From Balanoglossus misakiensis (lineage: Eukaryota; Hemichordata): a stretch of DNA of 64,000 bases. The stretch is taken from the NCBI GenBank assembly GCA_040954595.2, contig CM082576.2, positions 4,960,001 to 5,024,000 of the forward strand. Reading direction: 5' to 3'. The position numbers and the translations under genes are program-made. Below, in pieces: positions 14,180 through 25,800 of this stretch (its first letter is position 1; each line of letters begins with the position of its first letter). A model generated the notes under the pieces. The model saw only the letters and a list, made by a program, of their open reading frames with translations, was not told where the DNA came from and ran no database searches.

Positions 14180-14192
14180 ACCGGAAACTCTG
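14180..14192 (-). repeat. Right terminal inverted repeat of hAT-like element
   Basis: ACCGGAAACTCTG, exact inverse of the left end; followed by duplication ATACAT (14193-14198). Confidence 0.88.
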
Positions 14193-14198
14193 ATACAT

Positions 14199-17100
14199 GT
14201 GCACTACTTTAGAAATGTGATGACCCAGACACAAGTGAGTGAATGTCGTCATCAGTGTGAACTCTGGAAGAGAGGAATCCATTTCCTGGCTTGGGTTAGT
14301 GCCCAACAATTATAATGACTTGTAAATCCGTGTTGAATTTGCTTGAATGTACTTGTACCCAAGGTGTGTTTGATATCTGGCAACTGCCCCAGTGCGATGA
14401 CGTCAATTTTGTTTGTCATTAATAACCGCCACTGGAAAAATGCGGATGAGAATCTGTATCAAATTAAGGATCGCGAGACGTTTTTTGAGCAGAGTTCATC
14501 AAGAAAACGAAAATAGACGGCTATATAAATACCATCAAGTAAGCATAGCTGAATTCATAAACTTCATCCTTTCAGCCTCTTGTGTTTTCAGATTTTTGTT
14601 GCCCTATGGCACGCGTGATGTTTTTTGCCGAGCAGTTGATTCACAGGTCAAAGGTCGTATGTTGGGTATGGTATATCCTTTCCAAAGCTAGTGACTTGAG
14701 TTTCACCCCTTGTTGTTTCCCAGGATGCCAGATTTCGTCCGACATTTATCGGACATCGAGCCCCATTTGCCTCATTCACGGTGTCCATTGCTGAAATCTG
14801 CAGTGTCACTCCACTTTGATTAAAGACGGGACACTTCAACCTGTGTCAACTCACAGGCGTACCTGTCCGGTCAGCCTGCTTTTTATAAAGAGATAGTTTG
14901 TTGCCTATGGACAATCCATCAGTTATATATTACGTTTTCATTATTCAATCATTTGACAGATATAGCACAATATCATCAACAATTACTACACAAGTGACCC
15001 CATTGTTTTGAAATATTATAAAAACAAATAATAATTCATGGGATCAAATTACACTCAATAGATCATTGATATTTTTGCCATGCTGGTCATACAGCAATTC
15101 AGAAACCACTACATATGTTGAAGAGAGAAGTACCCGTCTCATTTGAGCATTGATGACTTGATGAGACATTTAAATATGGATTAAATTTTTTTATCGAATC
15201 AGTCACGTACATCATTTAACAATTTATTAGATTATTAATAGTAAGAAGATAGACAATAGCATTGGTGATAGTCTAAGAGTAAATATGGGTGCATTATCTT
15301 GATTTAAAATTTTGAAAACTTTAGTTCGTGAAATTTCGATGCAGTTGAGGATGATATCAGAGAGAAGTGATGAGGCTCATATTTGATCGTGTTCATCTAA
15401 TCTAACATACACTAAGTACACATCCTGTCAGTGTGAAAATTATGTCAACAACTTTGTGAAAGACCTTTAGTACATATTAAATTTCAGTATTTCACTGGAC
15501 AAATATATCTGGAAAGATGAACAAAATCACTGTGATTGCATAACATATTTTATTTTATCGGATTCTGTTGACTGATTGGTTTGTAACTAATTCAAAACTA
15601 TAATTGAAGCTCCAAGGGCATCGTCTTTAATTTGAAATATTGTTCAGATTTGCGAGACTGGCCCCAATGGGACTTTTTATCACAATCATCTGACTGATAT
15701 GATTCACAATAGGTAATCTCTAGAGGAGACGTCAGTTGCAATGCTCGCAGTTTTCATGTTGTCGTGGAGACTGAGTGTGTAAGCAAAATGCTGTTGTTAA
15801 AAGCTTGTCAAAACGTCAGCACAAGCAATATTATATTTTACAGTAAAGGCCAAGGGCATAACAGGTTTAGTGCCAATGAAAAATCAATAACACGATGTTA
15901 GCCAACCATCCGTTTTATGACAGGCTAGCAGATAATAATGTCAAGAACATACTTGTAATTTATCAAAATTTCCCACTGTACTGTGGCTAAGTGAACTGCA
16001 GATGACCTCTTGGTAATCCCAGATGACCTTGTCCTTTTCAATGACCCCAAATTTCCTCTGAGGCTTTTGAAAATGAGAGTTAAGATAACAAAATCAAAGA
16101 ATGATGACTTGCAAATGAATATACACTCCAAGATAACCAACGTAAATCTGACACTAGTCCTTCAGAATCAGCCAATCTGTGTGATATGGCAGGTAATGTG
16201 GGAAGGGTTCGAATTATCTCCTGTTGGTAAGAGAATTTGACTGCTTATTTGCGAGGGCTTGAGTGCAGTACAGTGATAGTGGTCTTGCAAAATCAGGATT
16301 TATTGACTAAAGTGACAGGTAAGCTTATGTTACTTGATGACAGCAATCCTGGGCAAAAATGATGATTATCAATTGTTATCATCAATTATCAGTAAAAGTG
16401 ACTCGTAAGAATCCATAATTTAGTTCTCTGCGTCCATTATAAATGATTGTCTTCAAGTTTGTCATGCACAGAAAGAAGATTAACTAGAATGTGTGGTTAA
16501 TTCAGAATTGAAATTGGCTTGTTGAAAAAAAAGGAAGCTGGTGAGAATTAAGTGTTGTTTTCCTGAAATTGGCCTGTAGAGAAAAATAGCCGAATTAAGT
16601 GAAGAAGCAAAAACAGATGTAGACTGTGATTGATCTTACACTCTACCTGTTTACTCATCAAGGTATCACAAGTTTTATTTATCTACCAATTGACGCCATT
16701 TGTTATCTGAGATGCTGGGATCATTGTCACAATGCATCACGGATCAGGGGTCCCCACACAGCAACTGTCATCATAATTCTACTCCCTAATAATATAGATC
16801 TATGATAACCCGCTTTCTTTGCCTGTGGTTAATGAGATTTCTTGTGGAATCTTTTCCCACCAGGAATTCCAGTTGCAATGCTGCAGATTGTCGTTTTGGT
16901 GGATTTTATGGACACCACGTGTTACCCCCAGTGACAGGAGATCATATTTGTCTTGACTCTGGGCTATGACTTATTCTCCGATTTCTCCCCATGTTACAAG
17001 GTCAACCATATCTCAGGACGTGATGAATGGGCCTGTTTCCGTGGACAGTTACGAAGTCAGTTTTGTGTGCGTCGTCCGCCCTTGTTATTCACGGCGTAGA

Positions 17101-19664
17101 CGCCGACAGAAACTACACCCCTTTACAAGTTCTTGCCTGTGCACATCCGCCTGCCAACTGGATTCAACTATGAAAGGTCATTAAGTTGTAAATCATAGAA
17201 AACGTCAGGGTGATATATCCACAACAAATAGCCATTCAGAAATCACGAATTATTGGTGCCTGATTGACAAGATGTTGACCCTTTGTTGTTCAGTTTATTG
17301 CCTTGTAAGAGAACCCTTTCACTCCCTAATTCTTCATCCCTGCGATAAATTATATGTATGTCAGTTCAACCTCGCCATTGCAAGCAGAAGGGATAATAAT
17401 AATGAGAAAAGTTTGTTTATGTGAAGAAGTTTGTGATGCAATTCATTTTTAGTTCATCCAAATTAAAGTTTTCATGTTGGATACCAATTTTTAATGGTGT
17501 TTGGATATACCGGTATTTCAAATTGACTGCACTAAGTTTTATACAAGCAGAAACAACTGGAATATGTCAAAAAGACGAAGAAAGACAATTTACTGGGTCC
17601 ATGGTTGTACGTCTGTCATGTGGGCGGAGAGATCCCTCTGTTATCCTCTCATCAATTTTTATCTAAGTTGGTCAAATATATCTCCAAATAGAAACCACAG
17701 CACAATATTGGTGGCTACCACTTTGATGCGTTGGTGTACCTCAGAACCCTGATTGTCTGAGTATCAGATCTCTTTTGGAGGACACGTCGTGAGACCTGAG
17801 TACGACCTTTTTTTCAGTTTCACTCACTGATCAGTGCCCTGTACGTCCTATATTCATTCACTACTTGGCAAGCTTATGGGTTAGAATGAAAAAGGTGACT
17901 TACGGTAATTATAGTTTTGTGGCAAATTTATATCTCTTTTATTCCTCGTTGACCTTGTACTGCATGAAGTACGCATGAGTCGAGCTCAGTGTTGTTCAAC
18001 ACACAACAGAAGAAACTGTGTCAGTTTTCTTTGTGAATCGATTGCGCCTTGCCATGCTCTATATATTTTCATAGATGATAGTCGATTAGAGATAAATTTG
18101 TAATAAAGTCTGAAATATCATTTTCCCATGCAAACGGTGTGTTTTGGCAGAATGTCGAGTCACGAAATTCCACCTGAATTCTTCCCTGTTAGTTCTTTGT
18201 GTCTTGGTCACGCAGAACGAAGATACCTGCGTTCATGTGACCGGTCAGACGTTACAATGACGCAAGAGTCGGACAAATTGATGGTAATGTTGGTCAGATG
18301 TCAAAACCAGCCACAGATAACACCACTTATCATCGAACAAGTTGTCAGAGACATGCTTGTGTCATTTATAGTCATTAAGCTCTAGTAGGTTTTTGCGTGC
18401 CTAACCACTCTTTTTAAAGCGACCAAAAACAAAGACACAGCCTGATTGACAACAACCTGCAAAGTTATATATTAATTTCAATGTGACTTTTTTTTTTCGT
18501 GTGCGGCAGTGAGCAAAATTGAGGGCGCTTCCAGTAACGTTTCCACTCTGAATCAGTCAAACCCAGTTCACTGTGTCAGTCCGTTGCATACCAGGCAGTG
18601 GATAGATTACAGTCAGGTGACTCGGAGCTCGAGACCTGCGCCCAATCATGCAACGTATTTTGCCTTTGTATGTAAATGACTGGTTGCAATTTCTGCAGAG
18701 AGGCAGGAACGTCAGGTCATTGCCTTTGCCATCCTTGTATGCCACTGTCGATTTGAAAGCACTTTTTAGAGATTTGATATTCAGTTGCCGTATATGACCA
18801 ATTGTTACAGAAACTTTTCGAAACTTGGAGATATGTCTCTCTGATTTATGGTGACTTAGGGAGTCTGAGAGTAAACACGAGATAGTAGGCCTCCTATGCG
18901 CACCTTTCTTCTTTTTCGACATTTGAGGATCGACAGTCAGTGTAACCACCGACTGACTCAGTTGCCTAGGATTTTACACGCGAGCCAACAGCTGATACAT
19001 TCTCCTAGTTCTTTAGAAAACTTCACGCTTCTGAGTTTTCTTTTCGGATTTCTTACCGGAAAAGTGCAAATTTGGGGGAGTGCGTGAACATCTCTCACCT
19101 GCAACTCAGCAGTGGATGAAAGTTTCTAGATATCAGTTGAATGGGTAGGTCTGTTTGCTAGTGCATATATGCTGTCCCATCCTTTAAAGCTTTTGAGGTT
19201 CAGAATTTTTTTTTCTGTTGTATATAATTGTACAGTATTATATCTTTTGGCGGTGTTTTTGAGTAAATAACGTTATTCAAATTCGGTCATATTCCAGAGA
19301 AACAGTAGTTTGGTACCACTATTAATGATAACGAATGACTAACAATGATACAGTTTGAACATCAGTTAATTGCAACTATTGAGTCATTTCACAAATTAAG
19401 ATTAACCTGTCGGCATTTTGATGATGCTTTCGCGCTGTAAATTATTTGTGTTCACGAGTGGAGTACATTTCATCCCCGGTCATTGAAGTTGTATACGTAC
19501 ATGTTCTATCAGTTAACAGTGGTGTGCGTGTGTGTGTTTTCCAATTTATCATTCCAGGGTTTGTTTATATTTGCAGAAAGACCACCGATTTCATGCTGAA
19601 GCACTCCAAAGGTCACGCAGTTGTAGACTCGTTGAAAACCCTCTGTTGTGTTGTTCGATTTCAG
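14199..19664. other. Non-coding stretch before the nuclear receptor gene
   Basis: AT-rich, no recognised gene. Contains one DR1-like site and a 130-codon minus-strand ORF (18557-18949) that I do not consider supported. Confidence 0.6.
14645..14657 (+). promoter_or_regulatory. DR1-like nuclear-receptor site (one mismatch)
   Basis: AGGTCA-A-AGGTCG, one base from consensus, about 1.9 kb from the perfect DR1 and 5 kb upstream of the receptor's first coding exon. Confidence 0.3.
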
Positions 19665-19852
19665 GACACGCTGATGATAAAGAAGGGATATTCGCACACT
19701 GTTTTGAAATGGCTGCCGATCAGGAGAACGCACCCGCCTCTAGCGGTGCCGGGGGAACGAAGAAGTCGATAAGGGAGCGCGTCCTCTGCGCTGTTTGCTC
19801 CGACACAGCCAGTGGTCGTTACTACGGAGCTATCATCTGTGAGGCCTGCAAG
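19665..19852 (+). CDS. 2DBD-NR exon 1: N-terminus and first zinc finger of DBD1 (CDS from 19709)
   Basis: Acceptor ttcgatttcag ends at 19664; 19665-19708 is taken as 5' UTR and ATG is at 19709. It encodes a short 26-residue A/B region, then C-x2-C-x13-C-x2-C (C27, C30, C44, C47) ending CEACK. The donor AAG|GTAAGC is at 19853, phase 0. The presence of an acceptor means at least one upstream non-coding or coding exon exists; I could not locate it. Confidence 0.9.
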
Positions 19853-22800
19853 GTAAGCATATAGACCCGGCCGCGGCCGAAAGCTCCGTATCATGCAAGG
19901 CTGGGTCGTTTCCGGGTATCCGTGACTGTCGGTGCCGGATGCTGCTTGCAAGCGGGATAGACTCGTGAAAACATCTGGCCCATATCTTCTAACCGCGGAG
20001 TGAAACTGGTTTACACAGCGGGGCCGTTTATTCAATTGTTTTACTCTTGCATTCACCCCTCACCTTACTTTCTGCAAGGCACTGTAGCTTCAGAAAACAA
20101 AATCATTCATCATTCTGTTCTTAAATTTTTATAATTAAAACAAACAGCTGTTTGATATTAATCTGAGTTTCATAATTTTTGTAGAACCATTGTAATGTTT
20201 ATTTCCAATCAGGATGTACAAAAATTTTCATGCCTGTTTTCTTCATCTAAATGTTCAAAATACTCTATAAATGTAGTTGCGACTATAGCAGTGTCTATCA
20301 GTGATAGTGAGAACTGATTTATTGAAATAAATTGGTAGTCATTAGTGTCAGACAGGCCTGGGTCTATAGAATCTCCTAGAATACATCCTGAGCTTGCCGG
20401 AGGCAAAGCTGTCAGAACAGAAAAACAACAATGTTTTGTGATCCATCCTAAGATGATTTCACATTGATTTTAATACATATTTTGATTAGTTTGTATTTGT
20501 TTGTTTGTAGATGCAAAAGTTTTAGCAAACCTTGAACATTCCACATTTTCTGTTTAACTGCGCAGCATGCCAGGAAACGAGGAGTAGGACAACTCCTATG
20601 CCTGCTAATGTCTTTCAGTTAGTATGCAGGCCACAAATACTAAAAGCGTTGATGGAGTTCTTTTCAAAAATGAAAAAGTTTTCACACGTGTGCCACTTGT
20701 ATATGTCTTTCTAGTATGACATTTAAATTACTGGTTTCAGACTTGAACAATTAACATTATAACTCACTCTAAGTAACCTAAGTTGAATTGCCTCCCTTCA
20801 ATGTGAAAATGCTTGTCATTACTGTAATAGATGTCTTAGCATCACATAATTCTTATGTAATTCTTCCTATGTGGGCTTCTTCGACTTTTGACTGATTTTG
20901 CCATGGACACATAACAAACTATAAATCTTGGGTTTTATTGTCTCATGCATTTGTTGTTGTTTACAAGAATTTCTCGGTGGTAAAAGTGGCAATAGAAACA
21001 CAGGCCTCTCCAAACACTGGTACCCGTCACTCTAGTGAACAGCAGTTGTACGTACACACGCAGCCTGAAGCGAACGCCAAGTCAGATTGCGATGTGACGT
21101 CCACTGCAGCGGAGTGAACAGGGCAAGACAGCTGTAGGGACATTATTTACCGATGATTGCCAATGTTTTGTGCGATGTTTTCATAGTAATGGCCATAAAT
21201 CATGACTGTCTGATGATGAGAGGGCTGTACGGTCACGTATCCTTCATCATAAATTTGAGATGTTTGCAATGTGGCCAGCCATGCATACAACGTCCAGACT
21301 TCCTGTACCACAGCCCTTTGTAAGGGACTATACTTCACCAATGTTACCTCCCCTCCATGGAATGCGAAGGTCCCCAAACATACTCAGATTTTTTTTCCAC
21401 TTTTTTTTTTTTTTGCATTTGTGGACCTTCGGTGATGTCAAGGACAGAATTTCAGTTTCATTGTAATTGCTTTCTCAAAAGTCAAGGTAACATTCAGATA
21501 TCAGACACAGACACGCATTCCCAGTCAGATGGCTTCTAAACTATTGTATATGTTACACAATTTATTGCTAATAGCTCTGGGATCTGGTAACATAGCTCAT
21601 GCAGCGTACATATTTTCCCTTTAAAAATAGTCACTCGTTGATCAAAATAGAGGCAAAATATTACAGCAGTTGTTGAATTATTCACACACTGACGTAGTTT
21701 TTCAGGTCTTTCTGGTAATATGGTGAATAAATTTACTTCTGAAAATATTTATAGCCTTGCTGATATTTTATCATGATTCTTGATCGGCATTTCATCATTA
21801 GTAAAGCGTATACTTTGGAATTCAATCTCCCTTACATGGAAAGAAAAAACTGAAATATTGCTCTTTCAGTAATTTCAATGTAGTGAGCGAGCGCATTGTG
21901 TACATATATTAGAGTTGTCTCCGCCCAGTGTCCCGGGAAGTATGTCAGTAGGACAAATTCAGTGAAAGTGTTTTATTTCAGTTTAAGGTACATGCAGTTT
22001 GCACCTCTGAAATCAAAGTGGTAAACTTTTTCTCGTGTTTTTGCTCTCAAGACAAGGTTAGAACATATTCTCCCCTAAAATGCATGTGCTACAAAATTCA
22101 TCATTTTCACCATTTGTCAAAAGTTAATTATTTCTGAACAGGCGACCTTCTAAGGATTGATCAGTCACAGGAAATACTTTTCCTCGTCTTTCAATCACCA
22201 GCCGTCATCAAGAATGAACTTGGAATGGAACGGACGGGGTGAGGTGTAATGTGCCCTCTCAACTGCCCTACTTTTTCCCCAAGCAAAAATTTAGCTAGAA
22301 ATGGGTCATGATACTTGTGCCCCTGGTTTCTAGAAGCAGGTCACCTTCTTAAGTTTCCTTTGTTCATATGAAATCATTTGCAAATTTCAAGAGTTTGTCC
22401 CTCTCTCTACTAAGTTTGGGATAGAGGGTTTGCATCGCTGCACACCTCTGTCTCAAATCTACCAGAATATCCCAACACCCACACACATACATGTATGGCA
22501 CACTTGGACATAACTGTGAATTGATGCCAAAATGATAGAAATAATTGTGCTTTTGACATCTGATTAACAGGGGAATGTGATAAGACTTTATATTTAGTAT
22601 TATTTTGCCCACATAGGTATGACCTGACACATGCTTCGTGCCAGGTGTTATTAATTCCGTCATCAGTCAGGAATATAGAATGCAGAATAATGGCAAGTAA
22701 ACAGAAAGCTTAGGAATGGCTTTGGTCTTGAAATGAATGATGTTGTTTTTGACAGGACAATTAATTGAACAGATGACCTAGAAAGCCCCAACATTCTCAA

Positions 22801-25800
22801 TAGTCATAAAACCTGACATGTAGAAACAGCTAGCCGTATTGCTCAGGATTGTCAAAATCACCACAACAAATATTTCATTTAATTCCTTATGGGAAGAAAG
22901 GTGAACGAGGCAGTGGCAGCAATTACACACAGATAAACACTTGCCGATCGAGTTGAATTTCTTGAGAACCGAATTATGATGTGTATAGATGCAGTAGTAG
23001 GCTCTTGTGTGTTCTGAAAGCCACTTAAAAAAGTGTAAGGACTAGCTGTTGCTTAGCTATAAACACAACTGCTTGTTTGTATTCAGCAGACAGGCTGCAA
23101 TGCATGTTGGGTAACCGCGTTTACCCTGTCAGACCCTCCCGATTGGCAACCGTGTTTAAGTTGTGCCTGCTTCCCTACATATTTCACTCTTGTAACAGTT
23201 TCAGGTGCATGTTTTGACTCCTCTCTCATTGTTTGGACGATTTGGCCTTGTCATTTACACACAAATACCTTTGTTATGATTGTCTAGGATGCTCTCAAAA
23301 GAATTCAGATTGCCACAGTTGCAGTTTGCTACAATGAGACCTAGCAATCACTCAATCAGCTTTGAAGGATTTGTGAAATAACACAGTTGATTCACAAAAC
23401 AACATAGCAATAAAATAATCAAAAGTCACAGCTATTAAAAGGTTTCTGGGTGAAAGTTCCAGTAGGCAATAAACACTCCCACCACTTACAATATGAAACA
23501 ACCCATGTTTGTTCAATAGCACGGGTGAAACCATATGCAAGAAAATAGGGATGTATGGGAGGGGGAAGACTTTTTTGTTTTGAATTGATTGTGTATCAAA
23601 TTAGGCACTTTCAGTGGAACATATGGTGTATTTCCCTACGCTGCTTAAGGACTAGTGATTTTCATACATGTTTGTTTCGTGTACTGTAGAATTTGTAGGT
23701 CAGAGAGAAAAGAGTAATTGACCCAAAGGGGAAAAACTGACAAATTATTCATGATCACATTTATGCAAAGGTTCGTTTTTGACTTTTTGATGATTTTATT
23801 CATCTAAATCCATGCAATGTCAAGTAACTAAAAGTTGACTATAAACAGGCAGTTTACATGTTTTTACGAGATGTTCATTTTATGAATATGTTTTTTTTAC
23901 GGGAACTGCTTGCCCTTTTTTATTGCTGCTATTAAAGTCTGAAGAAAGAGATCAGGGCACTTGTTGAATTGCCATGCCGCCGGAAAAAAACATGTTCCCG
24001 CTAATCTGGATGTAAATTTGGTCATTATCGTTCTCTGGGAAATCAACACATGGATTTACTTTATAGGTGAGAAATCATAAGACTCACAGGTACGCAAGCA
24101 GCACAAACAAGCCTCCTTTTCCCGTCCACCAACAAGGCACACACACAGACAAACACACTGTATAGGTTCTGATTTGCTGACGAGTATACTGCTCGGTCTT
24201 AAAGAAGTGTTTGTCCGTATGACGTTCTGATTTATTAAAATTTGACATGCATGCAGGCGCGCATAAATTGAAACCAGTCTGTCAGCTGTCAAGCCCTGTT
24301 GATCTGTTCCCAGAGGAGTTGTAAATTCTCTTGTGAAGTTTGGATGATCGATGACCCCTTGCGCCTTGTTGGGTACTTCGACAGCTCCGGCGAAATGCTG
24401 GCGATGCTGATTGAAAGATGGTCGGACAGGTTACACACAAGAATGCACACGCTTGCGTGCCACCGTGACCCCTTGACAGTGGGAACCAATTCCCCAATTT
24501 CAACCAAAAATATCCTTGAGGGGATGTCGGAATTTGAAGATCTGTGTGGTGGATGAGAACCGACTCGACTGACCACCACCGAGTGTCAAATGCACACTCT
24601 CAAAGTAACAAATCAAATTTCATCGACAACTTGCAGCTTAAAATTCATCTGTGTGTCGTCTTGACATCTGCTTCTCAGTTCGTCAGGACAGAGTTCCATC
24701 TTCATGTTTTGTAAAGGCACATAACTGTTAACTGCAACATTTTAATATTCCCAAACGTTTTCTTTTTTCATCAGGCACTTTCATTTTCACTGCAAAATCG
24801 TTAGCCTGTCGGGCTGTAGCTTGATTCAGTGGAAGGTACTATACACCATGCTTCGATATGGTCCGTTGTTTTTCCTTTCAGAGAGAGAATTCTCAGCATG
24901 CAAATAAGCTCCTTTGCCAAAAATGCATTGGAGCCAAATACTTCAAATGCCATCGTCCCTTCCCCTAGTCGAAAAAAACAGAAACAAGCCAAAAATGAAG
25001 GATGGATTTCTCATTGCGTTCGGGTGACAAGTGACAAAAAAGGAGAGGGGGGGGGGGGGGGGGAAACAACAAGGCGATCGGTTGATGATGATGGAATGAC
25101 ATCTGTGAAAGTGGACCAGAAGTGGGGTACCCTGTAGGCCAAAAGTCTCATTTATTGTGGCCCATTGATACGGGGGCGCAAACAAGTGATCCTTTACCGC
25201 TGGCTATTTGGTGAATACATCCACACCCGTCCACTAACGTGTCATCTAATATAAAGTGCCTCAACACGACTACTTGGGCCCTAAGAATTCAAACTATCAT
25301 TGGAAGTGACAGGACAATTAGTAAGCTGTTCTCCCCGTGTCACTCATTGTTATAGATGTAACTGAAGGCTTGTACCAGTTGTAGACAGAGATTGATGAAA
25401 GAAAGACCAAGCGAATACCAATGCAGGGTTCGTCTGTCCTTTCTGCACCCAGGCATAGATTTTCTTCTGATTCTAAATTACCAAAAATACATGTAAAGTG
25501 TGAAACTTGCTCATTTGTGTGATGACACTCAGACAGGTACATACATGTAGCATATGGCCAATAAAAAGGACTATACAGTGGGTACTTTGGTATAAAACTT
25601 TTCCTGATACATATACCATCCCAACTGGTTAAAAGTTAAAATTGATGATGTGCATACAAGATAGATGGATGACTTGGAAATGTCTATAGCTGGGACCAAC
25701 CAGGGACGTACACTGGCTTCTTTTGTTGTCCCCCCATTGTATGCTTTGTATCAAAACCCTGACAGCTTCCACCCCTCCCCCGCTATGAACTGTCTATCAC

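Larger units (their letters stand above)
13270..14192 (-). mobile_element. Non-autonomous hAT-like DNA transposon (923 bp) with TIRs and target-site duplication
   Basis: Perfect 13 bp terminal inverted repeats CAGAGTTTCCGGT at 13270-13282 and its complement at 14180-14192, flanked by the 6 bp direct repeat ATACAT at 13264-13269 and 14193-14198. CAGAG termini are typical of hAT elements. Many copies of GCGTA-type motifs lie just inside both ends (for example TGCGTAC at 13329, 13350 and 14101), as expected for hAT subterminal transposase sites. Inside, on the minus strand, is only the 5' part of a transposase-like gene, so this is an internally deleted copy. hAT usually makes 8 bp duplications; 6 bp points to a less common clade or to mutation of two bases. 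Confidence 0.85.

Noticed and set aside
18557-18949. 130-codon minus-strand ORF ahead of the receptor gene
   Set aside because: Basic, K/S/H-rich translation without a recognised motif; no promoter or splice signs. Kept only as a remark.
24289-24579. Overlapping ORFs on both strands in intron 1
   Set aside because: Neither resembles a receptor domain nor has matching splice sites; the DBD1 frame passes directly from exon 1 to 26999.
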